A stretch of 64,000 nt of DNA. Source: Aliagarivorans marinus DSM 23064. Lineage in GTDB: Bacteria; Pseudomonadota; Gammaproteobacteria; Enterobacterales; Celerinatantimonadaceae. The first letter of the stretch is position 1, and each line of letters opens with the position of its first letter. This document shows positions 35,884 to 44,063 of this stretch, in pieces. A program made the translations under genes and the position numbers. The stretch lies in NCBI RefSeq assembly GCF_000429485.1, contig NZ_KE386909.1:322371-386370 (forward strand), given 5' to 3'. The notes under the pieces are model-generated. The model was not told the DNA's origin. It saw only the letters and a program-made list of their open reading frames with translations, and made no database searches.

Positions 35884-37682
35884 GTATTCGTTCGCTTAAA
35901 CGCCTGACCTTAGGTGGTAGCACCCGCCAGCAGCGCGAGCTGTTGAGTGCCCTGCAGGGCTTAGGTTGTACCCACCTTATTCCGCTTAGTGAAGACAACG
36001 CCCAGGCTAACCGCGCGTTGGCGATGCAACAGCCAAATGACGCCAGCGAGGCCTTGGCCTGGTTGGGGCGTGCTGAGCGCCGTCGTCGTCCGGTGACCGA
36101 CAAAGACTTGGTCGATGTGGATGAGTTGATTGAACAGGTACTGCAGAACAAGCGTGCAATCCGCGCCGAAGCTGACCGCCGCGATCACCTCAAGCAACAT
36201 CTGGCTGCACTAAAACCGTGGGGCGAGTTCACGCTACCGCCGCTGGAAACCACCAACAATCGTCGTTTCTGGTTCTATGTGGTACCGCTGAAAGACCTTG
36301 ATGCGGTGCATCAATCGGAGCTGCCTTGTCAGGAGATCCATCGCGACCAGAAACGCGCCTGGATCGTGGTGGTGTCGAAAGAAGAGCCTGCAGAAGATGC
36401 GATGCCGGTGGAACGCAGCCGTATTGGCCGTCACACCATGAGCCAAATCGAGCAGATGATTGAGATCTGCGAGCAGCATCTGGAAGACCTACGCGCCGAG
36501 CGCGAAGCGTTTACCCGCTGGATCTACCCGCTCAGCCAGAGTTTGGCGGCGCGACACGATACTGCGTCGCTGCTGATGGCTAGCTCCGGTGTGCGCGACG
36601 AAAACGAGTTCTTCTTAATGCAAGGCTGGGTACCCGCCGACCAAGAGGAAGCGCTGGTTGAGTTGTCTGAGCAACACGCTGCAGCCATCTTGCTGGAAGA
36701 CCCAACTGCCGATGACCAGCCGCCAACGCTGCTGGAAAACGACGACCAAACCGGTGGCGGCGCCGAAGCGATGAGCTTCTTCCAAACGCCCAACTACCGC
36801 GCTTGGGACCCGGGCAAACTGGTGTTCTTCTCGTTCTCGCTGTTCTTCGCGATGATCATGTCGGACGCCATGTACTCGGCACTATTCGGCGGCATCATCT
36901 GGATGTATCGCAAGCGCCTGCGCAGCTCTGAGAAGGGTGTGCGTTTGATGAACCTGGGGATGTTTATGTCCCTGCTGGGGATTGTTTGGGGTGTCATGGT
37001 TGGCTCCTACTTCGGCGTAAGCCCAAGCTCTGGGCCGCTGGCCTGGTTGGCCTTCCTCGATCTCAACAACTACCCGGCGATGATGAAGATCTCGGTGTTT
37101 ATTGGTGTGGCTCACCTGATGGCGGCCAACCTAATGACGGCGTACATCAATCGACCCAACTTGAAGGCGCTGGCGCCGGTGGGCTGGGCGGCCTTGATGT
37201 TCGGCGGGATGATGCTGTGGTTTGGGGCCGATGGTCCACTACCTAGCTGGCTGGGAACCGGTCTGGGCAGTATCGCCATGTTGGGCGGTGCCGGTCTGGT
37301 CTGTGTGTTCAGCTCTGATCGTAAGGTTGACTCGCCGAAAACGGCTGCACTGCGTGCACTCGATGGGGCCAAGGCAATCTATAACATCACCGGTGCCTTT
37401 GGTGACGTGCTCAGCTACATGCGCTTGTTTGCGCTGGGGCTGTCCGGCGCCTCACTGGCGATGACCTTTAACAGTTTAGCCGCCCAGGTGGTCGACAGCT
37501 CTCCAGTAAGCGGGGTGTTGTTCGGTGGCTTAATTCTACTGCTCGGCCATCTGCTTAACTTTGCGCTTTGTATCATGAGTGGTGTGGTACATGGCATGCG
37601 ACTCAACGTCATTGAATTTGTTAACTGGGGACTATCCGACGAAGGATACCCATTCAACGCATTTCGTAAGAAAGAGGACTAA
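35880..37682 (+). CDS. atpI: A/V-type ATPase subunit I (membrane stator, 'a' subunit)
   Basis: This 600-residue subunit has an N-terminal cytoplasmic half of about 310 residues with coiled-coil character. The C-terminal half has about seven or eight membrane segments, starting at FFSFSLFFAMIMSDAMYSALFGG. The late helices contain 'FGDVLSYMRLFALGLSGASLA' (with the ion-channel Arg) and 'HGMRLNVIEFVNWGL'. It forms the ion half-channels next to the K ring. Its ATG overlaps the subunit D stop by ATGA, indicating coupled translation. Confidence 0.92.
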   Translation: MSIRSLKRLTLGGSTRQQRELLSALQGLGCTHLIPLSEDNAQANRALAMQQPNDASEALAWLGRAERRRRPVTDKDLVDVDELIEQVLQNKRAIRAEADRRDHLKQHLAALKPWGEFTLPPLETTNNRRFWFYVVPLKDLDAVHQSELPCQEIHRDQKRAWIVVVSKEEPAEDAMPVERSRIGRHTMSQIEQMIEICEQHLEDLRAEREAFTRWIYPLSQSLAARHDTASLLMASSGVRDENEFFLMQGWVPADQEEALVELSEQHAAAILLEDPTADDQPPTLLENDDQTGGGAEAMSFFQTPNYRAWDPGKLVFFSFSLFFAMIMSDAMYSALFGGIIWMYRKRLRSSEKGVRLMNLGMFMSLLGIVWGVMVGSYFGVSPSSGPLAWLAFLDLNNYPAMMKISVFIGVAHLMAANLMTAYINRPNLKALAPVGWAALMFGGMMLWFGADGPLPSWLGTGLGSIAMLGGAGLVCVFSSDRKVDSPKTAALRALDGAKAIYNITGAFGDVLSYMRLFALGLSGASLAMTFNSLAAQVVDSSPVSGVLFGGLILLLGHLLNFALCIMSGVVHGMRLNVIEFVNWGLSDEGYPFNAFRKKED

Positions 37683-37685
37683 ATC

Positions 37686-38135
37686 ATGGATTCATTTGTT
37701 ATTGCTCTAGGTTGGTTGGGCACGTTTGCTCCAGTGGCATTGGGTGCGGTAGGTTCGGCTATCGGTTGTTCACTGGCAGGCCAAGCGGCTTGTGGTGCAA
37801 TGCTGGATGTGGAATCAGGTTACGGTAAGTTCGTGGGTCTGTCGGCGATGCCTTCATCGCAGGTAATTTACGGTATCGTAATTATGTTCACCCTGATGGG
37901 CGTAGGTGTTGACGAGTCAACCGCTGGCGCACTATTCGGTATTGGTCTGCTGACCGGTGTGGCGCTGCTGTACTCTGCAATGTACCAAGGCCAAGCGGTA
38001 TCTGCGGCGATTAACGCCTCTAAAAACAAGCCTGAAGTATTCGGTCTGTCGATTGCACCTGCAGCTATTGTAGAAGGCTTCGCGGTATTCGCATTCGTAT
38101 TCGCCCTGGTTCTGGGCGCGAGTGTTGGCGGCTAA
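37686..38135 (+). CDS. atpK: A/V-type ATPase subunit K (proteolipid ring)
   Basis: This 149-residue double-hairpin proteolipid has four membrane helices. The second hairpin has the essential carboxylate E130 in 'AIVEGFAVFAF'. The first hairpin has 'AMPSSQVIYG' (S58, Q59, Y62) in place of a carboxylate, plus Q33 and Q101/Q103. From memory, the Na+ ring of Enterococcus hirae uses L61-P-G-T64-Q65..Y68, Q110 and E139. The pattern here is therefore compatible with Na+ rather than H+ transport, which is inference. Four bases separate it from subunit I. Confidence 0.92.
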   Translation: MDSFVIALGWLGTFAPVALGAVGSAIGCSLAGQAACGAMLDVESGYGKFVGLSAMPSSQVIYGIVIMFTLMGVGVDESTAGALFGIGLLTGVALLYSAMYQGQAVSAAINASKNKPEVFGLSIAPAAIVEGFAVFAFVFALVLGASVGG

Positions 38136-38150
38136 GGATCGGAGATTACT

Positions 38151-38828
38151 ATGGCAGAAGTTAACCAAGCCCCGGTATCTAAGGGCATTGATGCACTAGC
38201 GCAGACGCTGCGCCAAGAAGGTGTAGAAGCGGGCCAACTGGAAGCTGACAAGCTGATTGCTGCAGCCAAAGAAGAAGCCTCGATTATCGTCAGCGAAGCG
38301 CGTGACAAAGCCAGCCAAATTTTGGGCAATGCCCGCAAAGAAGCTGACTTTATCTCGCAAGCCGGTCAGCAAGCCTTCGAGCTGGCTGAGCGCAACGCGA
38401 CCTTGAATCTGAAGAGCTACCTGCAAGAGCAGTTCGCGGAGCAGATTAAAGCGACCGTAGGCAAAGCGCTGGAAGATGAAGCGCTGCTTAAGCAGATGAT
38501 CGTGGAAGTGGCCGGTCAAAACGCCTTGGCCGATGATGAGCAGGTAGACGTGTTGCTGCCAGCCAAAGTGGTGGGTGTGAGCGATCTGCGTACCAAGCCA
38601 GAAGAGCTGGCGGAAGGCACGCTGATGCACTTTGTCGCCGCCGAAGCGGCTGAGATGCTGCGCGAAGGCGTGAGCTTCTCGGTAGATGAAGAGAACGGCA
38701 ACGATTTGGTGTTCCGTCTGAAAGACAAGGACATCGAGGTGAGCCTGGGCTCGGATACCGTGAGCCAGATGCTGCTTAACCACTTGCAACCGCGTTTCCG
38801 CGCCTTGCTTGAAGGCATCGTTAAGTAG
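38151..38828 (+). CDS. atpE: A/V-type ATPase subunit E (peripheral stalk)
   Basis: This 225-residue protein has the E-subunit plan. The N-terminal half is a charged Ala-rich helix (about 10-100, 'ADKLIAAAKEEASIIVSEAR', 'KASQILGNARKEADFI') that forms the peripheral stalk. The C-terminal globular domain (about 130-225) ends LLNHLQPRFRALLEGIVK. No separate G/H stalk subunit gene is present in the operon. It starts 15 bases after subunit K. Confidence 0.88.
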   Translation: MAEVNQAPVSKGIDALAQTLRQEGVEAGQLEADKLIAAAKEEASIIVSEARDKASQILGNARKEADFISQAGQQAFELAERNATLNLKSYLQEQFAEQIKATVGKALEDEALLKQMIVEVAGQNALADDEQVDVLLPAKVVGVSDLRTKPEELAEGTLMHFVAAEAAEMLREGVSFSVDEENGNDLVFRLKDKDIEVSLGSDTVSQMLLNHLQPRFRALLEGIVK

Positions 38829-38854
38829 TCACTGTCATCTGTTGAGGAGTCGTT

Positions 38855-39541
38855 ATGGCCGATAAAGCCTACCATAGTTTGCTGGCATCACTGCCGCACA
38901 TAGACTCGCTGTTCGATAGCAAGCAGACGCCGATCTCCCGCTTCCAGCTGGAGCGGCGCCTAAGTGCCCTGAATTTTGATGAGCGGGCATTGCTGGATGA
39001 CATTGAAAAGCTGATGCACTGGGACAACGAAGAGAAAGAGCAGATGGGTGAGGCGGAGTTAATTCGCCACACCAATCGGATTCTTGGCCGGGTGAATAGC
39101 CCGGCGCTCAAGGAGCTGATCAACTGGCGTTTGGACATGCGTACCGCGATTGCCGCGTTGCGCCGTAAACGCGCTGGTCAAAAAGCCCCGAGTGAGCCCC
39201 AGTGGAGCTTCGGTACCCGTTACGAGTTTATTCGTCGTAACTGGAATGTGCCGTACTTCAACCTTCAGCACACCTTCCCTTGGCTTCCCGATATCGCCAG
39301 GGCAATGGAAGAAGGGCAGAGCTTTGAAGCGGAAAAAATACTGCTTGGCGCCGTGTGGCAACATTTGACCACCATGGCCAGCAAACAACGCTTTAGCTTT
39401 GAGGCGGTGGTGATCTACGTATTGCGCTGGAATCTGGTGCTGCGCTGGACCACCTATGACCGCGAGCAAGCGATTGTTCGATTCGACCAATTAGTGGAGG
39501 GCGCGTTGGGCGAGTTTGCCAGCGCGCTGCCCGATCAATAA
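38855..39541 (+). CDS. DUF2764 protein of A/V-type ATPase operons (probable C/d-like role)
   Basis: This 228-residue, highly helical and soluble protein sits between subunits E and A. From memory it corresponds to DUF2764, found at exactly this place in the A/V-ATPase operons of Bacteroides, Chlamydia and spirochaetes. Conserved-looking stretches are 'YHSLLASLPHI' at the start and 'RRNWNVPYFNLQHTFPWLPDI' near residue 125. Those operons lack a normal subunit C (d), so DUF2764 may supply the socket between the central stalk and the ring. That role is inferred from gene order and has not been shown here. Confidence 0.75.
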   Translation: MADKAYHSLLASLPHIDSLFDSKQTPISRFQLERRLSALNFDERALLDDIEKLMHWDNEEKEQMGEAELIRHTNRILGRVNSPALKELINWRLDMRTAIAALRRKRAGQKAPSEPQWSFGTRYEFIRRNWNVPYFNLQHTFPWLPDIARAMEEGQSFEAEKILLGAVWQHLTTMASKQRFSFEAVVIYVLRWNLVLRWTTYDREQAIVRFDQLVEGALGEFASALPDQ

Positions 39542-39556
39542 TAAGGTAGCTTGTTT

Positions 39557-41392
39557 ATGAGCACGGATTTAACTAATACCAAGCCAACTGCGCACGTGAC
39601 CTCGGTGATTGGCGATACCTTGAGTATCCGCCTCAATCCCGAGCAAAAGGGCTCAATCACCAAGAACGAAGTGGTGTATGTGATCCCATCGCGCGCCCAG
39701 ACCGATGGCTTGACGGAATACCTGATGGCCGAGGTGCTGCGGGTACGTGGCGATACCGCCGACATTCAGGTTTACGAAGATACTCGCGGTATCTCAGTGG
39801 GTGACGATGTTATCCAAACCGGTGAGATGCTGACCGTTGATTTGGGCCCGGGCATCCTGGCGCAGATCTACGATGGTCTGCAAAACCCGCTGGAGCGTCT
39901 GGCACAGATTCACGGTAAGTTCCTAAAACGGGGTGTTCAGGTAGAGGCGCTGGAGCGCGCTGATACTTGGGCCTTTACCGCCAAGGTACGCCAAGGCGAC
40001 AAGGTACGCGCCGGACAGCCGCTGGGTAGCACTCAGGAAGGCCGTTTTGAACACCAAATCATGGCGCCGTTCAACCTGCGCGGCGAAGCCGAAGTGACCT
40101 GGATTCAGGAAGGCACCTTCTCGGTAGATACCGTGATTGCCCACCTAAAAGACAGCCGCGGCAAAGAACTTAAAGTGACCATGGTGCAGAAATGGCCAGT
40201 GCGTCAGTCGATTGCCAACAACCTGGCAAAAGGCGGTAAGACCGAACGCCGTTACCCGAATGAACCACTGATCACCACCATGCGTACCGTGGATACCTTC
40301 TTCCCAATCGCCCGTGGTGGCACCGGTTGTGTACCGGGCCCATTTGGTTCCGGTAAGACGGTACTGCAGCACTCTATCTCGCGTTACTGTGATGCTGACA
40401 TCGTAATCGTTGTGGCCTGTGGTGAGCGCGCTGGTGAGGTGGTAGAGACCATCGAAGAGTTCCCAGTACTGCCCGATCCACGCCACGGTGGCACCCTGAT
40501 TGACCGTACCGTGATTATCTGTAACACCTCGTCAATGCCGGTAGCGGCGCGTGAAGCGTCTATCTACACCGGTCTTACGCTGGGTGAGTACTACCGTCAG
40601 ATGGGCTACAACGTACTGCTGATTGCCGATTCAACCTCGCGTTGGGCACAGGCAATGCGTGAAACTTCGAACCGTTTGGAAGAGATCCCAGGTGAAGAGG
40701 GCTTCCCAGCCTACATGGACTCATCAATCAAAGGTGTGTACGAGCGTTGCGGCGTAATCAGCAACGAAGAAGGCTCTGAAGGCTCGCTGACCATGATTGG
40801 TACCGTATCACCAGCTGGTGGTAACTTCGAAGAGCCGGTAACGCAGGCAACTCTGGGCACCGTGAAGACCTTCCTGGGTCTGAGCTATGACCGCGCCTAC
40901 AAGCGTTTCTATCCTGCGATTGACCCGCTGATCTCTTGGTCGCGTTACCTCGAGCAGCTGGAAGGCTGGTATAGCGAAAACATCAGTGAAGATTGGGTAC
41001 CGACCGTTCGCGAGATGCAGCAGTTACTTGCAGAAGGCGATAGTATCGGTCAGATGATGCAGGTAACCGGTGAAGAGGGTATCTCGCTGGAAGACTATGT
41101 GGTCTACCAAAAAGCGCTGTTCCTCGACATGGTTTACTTGCAGCAGGACGCCTTCGATAAGGTGGACTCATCGTGTAGCTTCGAGCGCCAACGCTTTGTG
41201 TTCGGTAAGGTGGTGAAGATCATCCGCCAGGCTTACAACTTTGCCAATAAAGATGCGGCTCGTAAGTACTTCGTATCGATGACCCGTTACTTCCGTAACT
41301 TCCATTACGCGAAGGAAAATACCACCGAATATCAAGACTATATCGAGCGTATCGATATGTTGTTCGAAGATATTCTGGCCGAAGCGGCCTAA
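39557..41392 (+). CDS. atpA: A/V-type ATPase subunit A (catalytic)
   Basis: This 611-residue catalytic subunit has a perfect P-loop GPFGSGKT (about residues 261-268). Also present are 'VACGERAGEVVETIEEFP' with the catalytic Glu, 'LIADSTSRWAQAMRE' (Walker B and Arg region) and the non-homologous bulge domain after residue 110 typical of A subunits. The ATG at 39557 has AAGG upstream; the TTG at 39551 is two codons earlier. It is the last gene of the operon and is followed directly by a strong terminator. A subunits usually come before B, so the operon is rotated. Confidence 0.94.
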   Translation: MSTDLTNTKPTAHVTSVIGDTLSIRLNPEQKGSITKNEVVYVIPSRAQTDGLTEYLMAEVLRVRGDTADIQVYEDTRGISVGDDVIQTGEMLTVDLGPGILAQIYDGLQNPLERLAQIHGKFLKRGVQVEALERADTWAFTAKVRQGDKVRAGQPLGSTQEGRFEHQIMAPFNLRGEAEVTWIQEGTFSVDTVIAHLKDSRGKELKVTMVQKWPVRQSIANNLAKGGKTERRYPNEPLITTMRTVDTFFPIARGGTGCVPGPFGSGKTVLQHSISRYCDADIVIVVACGERAGEVVETIEEFPVLPDPRHGGTLIDRTVIICNTSSMPVAAREASIYTGLTLGEYYRQMGYNVLLIADSTSRWAQAMRETSNRLEEIPGEEGFPAYMDSSIKGVYERCGVISNEEGSEGSLTMIGTVSPAGGNFEEPVTQATLGTVKTFLGLSYDRAYKRFYPAIDPLISWSRYLEQLEGWYSENISEDWVPTVREMQQLLAEGDSIGQMMQVTGEEGISLEDYVVYQKALFLDMVYLQQDAFDKVDSSCSFERQRFVFGKVVKIIRQAYNFANKDAARKYFVSMTRYFRNFHYAKENTTEYQDYIERIDMLFEDILAEAA

Positions 41393-41397
41393 GCCTC

Positions 41398-41423
41398 AAA
41401 AGCCCGCGCAAGCGGGCTTTTTT
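41398..41423 (+). terminator. Rho-independent terminator of the A/V-type ATPase operon
   Basis: AAAAGCCCGC-GCAA-GCGGGCTTTTTT forms a ten-base-pair stem closed by a GNRA tetraloop, six bases after the subunit A stop. Confidence 0.93.
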
Positions 41424-41517
41424 ATTGCTGCCGTTTATTGATCTGACCCCGGGTAGCTATATAACCAATTGGTTAATAATAGACTCAATTAGAATATGCA
41501 TCCCAAGGATTGGATGA

Positions 41518-41859
41518 ATGGATTTGTGGTACAGCTTTTGGTTTTTGCTGGTTGATCTGACACTTACCAGTGGTTTTCTATGGTTAGGCATGCGCTTGTC
41601 GGCGGTGGTCGCCGGCGTGGGCGTTAGCCATCGTTATTGCTCTGCGGGCGCATTAATTCAAGTGGCCGCAATCTCTACGCTGTTTAACTTGATCCCCTAC
41701 TTAGGCTGGGGCCTATCGTGGGTGGCGCTGATGTTCCTGCTTTGGCGACGGCTCAGCGTCAGCTTCCCTGAACTGTTGGTGATGGTGATGGTCGCTAAGA
41801 TGAGCACCTTTATTTTAATTCAGCTGCTGTTCTCCGAGCTCACCACGGTATTCTTTTAG
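41518..41859 (+). CDS. Small membrane protein of unknown function
   Basis: This 113-residue, mostly hydrophobic protein has about four membrane segments (5-30, 38-55, 57-78, 88-110). AAGGA lies about ten bases before the ATG, and the palindrome ACCAATTGGT lies in the presumed promoter. No family is recognised. It follows the ATPase terminator, so it is transcribed separately, and it is convergent with the DUF481 gene. Confidence 0.6.
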   Translation: MDLWYSFWFLLVDLTLTSGFLWLGMRLSAVVAGVGVSHRYCSAGALIQVAAISTLFNLIPYLGWGLSWVALMFLLWRRLSVSFPELLVMVMVAKMSTFILIQLLFSELTTVFF

Positions 41860-41878
41860 TTCATTCTCGAACATGTCC

Positions 41879-42916
41879 CTAGAACGATAGCCCTAAACCC
41901 ACCACCGTGCGGTAATCGCTGGATTTAGGGCGCTGATTGTTACTGTCCAGCGCTGGTTGCTCGATGTAGTCCCAGATAAAGTCGACATCAAGGTCGAAGT
42001 CTTCCGCCAGCTCTACGGCTACGCCCAGCAGGCTGTGGTGCTGATAACCACCGGTATCGGCATTGCTAAGCGACATCGAGAAATCGTGCTTGAGCTCGAT
42101 GCTGTCGCTCAGCTCCCAACTAAAACGCGAGCCCATCGCGGCCCCCAAGCTGGACTCGCGATCGCTCTGGCCTTCGGCGGTGTTTTTAAAGCGAGTCTGT
42201 TGCCAACTCGGTCCCGCTGCCAGCTCCCAACGAACGATGTCATTATCCAGCGCAATATAACCCAGCTGTGGGCTCAGCTGGGTTTGCAGGCGAATGTTCT
42301 GCAAAGGGGCATGATAGAGCTCGAGCTGAACTGGACGAAAGAACCAGCGCTGCGAGCGGTAGATATCGTGGCTGGCGGTGAGGCGATGGTTATCGGTGTT
42401 GCGCTGCTCGTCACTGGCGCTGATGTTTACCAGATAATCTACCGAGGTGCGTCTCAAGGCGCTCAGCCGTATCCCCTGGTACTTGCCATTCAGATCGCGG
42501 CTATGACTGTTGCCGCCAGAGAAGGAGGCGCTCAGGGTGGCCTTCTGCTCCCAGGGTTGGCTCTCCAGCTCCTCAAGCGGGTAGAGCGCAATCAGCGCAT
42601 CGGTGGCGACGGTGATCTGGTGCTTGCTCTGGATCACCAGCCACGGCTTCTCGAGGCTGATAGTGCCCTCAATCACCCCTTGTTCATCAAGGTTGATTTG
42701 ATAGCGCTGCTCGCTGGTGAGCTGCGCTACGTCCTCCAAGTCTATCTCCAGTTCGCCAAGTACGTCGCTATCGAACAGGATGTGTTCTTGGTGGATCTGC
42801 AGTAGCTCGCCAATTAGCAGCTCTCCTGAGTCGAGAACTAGCGTGTCTTTTACGGTGCTTGCCAAGGCGGTTGGCAACCAAATGAGAGCGATAAGCGAGC
42901 CTATGAAACCTTTCAT
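41879..42916 (-). CDS. DUF481-family outer-membrane protein
   Basis: This 345-residue protein has a signal peptide (MKGFIGSLIALIWLPTALAS). A small N-terminal domain (about 22-100: 'DTLVLDSGELLIGELLQI' and 'LGELEIDLEDVAQLTS') is followed by a beta-barrel-like C-terminal region with alternating strands. It ends in an aromatic residue (GLGLSF), as expected for outer-membrane insertion. This is the plan of DUF481/YdiY proteins, whose role is unknown. ATG 42916 begins the signal peptide; the longer frame to 42940 is not needed. Confidence 0.8.
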   Translation of the reverse strand: MKGFIGSLIALIWLPTALASTVKDTLVLDSGELLIGELLQIHQEHILFDSDVLGELEIDLEDVAQLTSEQRYQINLDEQGVIEGTISLEKPWLVIQSKHQITVATDALIALYPLEELESQPWEQKATLSASFSGGNSHSRDLNGKYQGIRLSALRRTSVDYLVNISASDEQRNTDNHRLTASHDIYRSQRWFFRPVQLELYHAPLQNIRLQTQLSPQLGYIALDNDIVRWELAAGPSWQQTRFKNTAEGQSDRESSLGAAMGSRFSWELSDSIELKHDFSMSLSNADTGGYQHHSLLGVAVELAEDFDLDVDFIWDYIEQPALDSNNQRPKSSDYRTVVGLGLSF

Positions 42917-43081
42917 AATGTGGGAAGTCCTTGAATTCACAACACAATGTTTAATAAAAAAACACCAAAATGTCTAATCAACAGCATCTATAACTAAATG
43001 GTTATATTGACATCTAGCACTATTAATGTCTCAATCAATGAGGTTTATACCTTTCATGGATGGTTTCAGGAGCAAGCGGAT

Positions 43082-43981
43082 ATGGTACTACCACCGCGTT
43101 TCAAACAGTTTGAGCAAGCCCTGCTGGAGTGGGGAAAGCAACAAGACAATATTCGAGCAATTATCGTAGTCGGTTCACATGCCAGAAGCTACCTTCCCGC
43201 CGACGAGTATTCCGATATTGATATTCTATTTGTAGTTAGTAACTTCGCGCCTTTCGAGCAATCTGACACCTGGCTGGCGCAGTTTGGCACCCCTCTTATC
43301 TCCTTTGTCGAGTATGACCCCGATACCAACACTCCCGAAGTGCGGGTGGTGTATGAGGATGGCTTGGCGGTGGACTTCCCAATGCTGCCCGCAGAATTGG
43401 TGTTGAGCACCAGTGTGACTCAAGCCGATGAAAAAGTGGTTAGCATGCTTAAGCGTGGTCATCAGTTTATCCTCGATAAAGATGGCCTGACCGGGCGCTT
43501 TTCTCGGGTGTTGCAACAACAGTTACCAAGTCGGATGGAGTCCATCGAGTGGTGCGAGAATGCGCTGAGCGAGCTGATGTTCTATTGCCTTAATTACGCC
43601 AAGAAGCTGCGTCGCGGCGAATCCTGGCTGGCCCTACAAGGCTGTAATGCCAACCTGCAGTGGCAGATGCTGGCGCTGCTCGAGCAGGTAGTGCTGCGCG
43701 AGCAAAATGGCCAGGTGGACACCTGGTACGACGGTCGCTTTGTCGAGCGCTGGCTTGGGGATACTTGGAACACCACTCTAACGCTGTGCTACGCCGATCA
43801 AAATGACCATAGCATTGCCCAAGCCTTACTCAACTGTCAGTTCTTCGCCAAGCAGATTGCCGATAGACTGGGGGCTAGCCCAAACCTGCCGTTCGAGCAT
43901 ATGGAGCAATTGCTGAAGCAAACCCTCGACCATTTGCTGGCCGCGCAGACCCACTCGCATTCTGCAATTACTCTTAATTAG
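43082..43981 (+). CDS. ANT(6)-like aminoglycoside/streptomycin adenylyltransferase family protein
   Basis: This 299-residue protein has the nucleotidyltransferase motif VVGSHARSYLPADEYSDIDI (GS...D-x-D; about residues 27-46), followed by 'VVYEDGLAVDFPMLP' with the third acidic residue. The family (PF04439) includes streptomycin 6-adenylyltransferases, but chromosomal members are common and resistance cannot be assumed. ATG 43082 is preferred because AGGAG lies nine bases upstream and it removes a 28-residue extension without homology. The 3' end contains a LuxO-type operator (43955-43967) that probably controls the next operon. Confidence 0.8.
   Translation: MVLPPRFKQFEQALLEWGKQQDNIRAIIVVGSHARSYLPADEYSDIDILFVVSNFAPFEQSDTWLAQFGTPLISFVEYDPDTNTPEVRVVYEDGLAVDFPMLPAELVLSTSVTQADEKVVSMLKRGHQFILDKDGLTGRFSRVLQQQLPSRMESIEWCENALSELMFYCLNYAKKLRRGESWLALQGCNANLQWQMLALLEQVVLREQNGQVDTWYDGRFVERWLGDTWNTTLTLCYADQNDHSIAQALLNCQFFAKQIADRLGASPNLPFEHMEQLLKQTLDHLLAAQTHSHSAITLN
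43955..43967 (-). promoter_or_regulatory. LuxO/SypG-type operator upstream of the wzz-like operon
   Basis: The minus strand reads TTGCA-GAA-TGCGA, a near-palindrome matching TTGCA-N3-TGCAA at nine of ten positions. It lies inside the end of the nucleotidyltransferase gene, centred 86 bases before the predicted sigma-54 start site at 44047. A weaker palindrome, TTGCTGAAGCAA, lies at 43910-43921. Confidence 0.7.
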
Positions 43982-44020
43982 AGACTTTTAACTATCTGAA
44001 AAATAGCACTAAAACCTAGT

Positions 44021-44036
44021 TGGACTGGTTCTTGCT
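44021..44036 (+). promoter_or_regulatory. Sigma-54 promoter of the wzz-like/glycosyltransferase operon
   Basis: TGGACTGGTTCTTGCT matches TGGCAC-N5-TTGCW, with the essential GG (44022-44023) and GC (44034-44035) 12 bases apart. It predicts transcription from about 44047. Confidence 0.75.
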
Positions 44037-44039
44037 GAA

Positions 44040-44060
44040 GCCTCCTTGAATTGAGGAGGC
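44040..44060 (+). promoter_or_regulatory. Hairpin that can hide the wzz-like ribosome-binding site
   Basis: GCCTCCT (44040-44046) pairs perfectly with AGGAGGC (44054-44060), which contains the Shine-Dalgarno for the ATG at 44064. The left arm ends exactly where the predicted sigma-54 transcript begins. Only RNA reading in from upstream could form the hairpin. Confidence 0.65.
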
Positions 44061-44063
44061 GAT

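Noticed and set aside
41957-42805. 282-codon plus-strand frame
   Set aside because: It is antisense to the DUF481 gene, which has a signal peptide and a barrel-like ending. The antisense product has no recognisable features.
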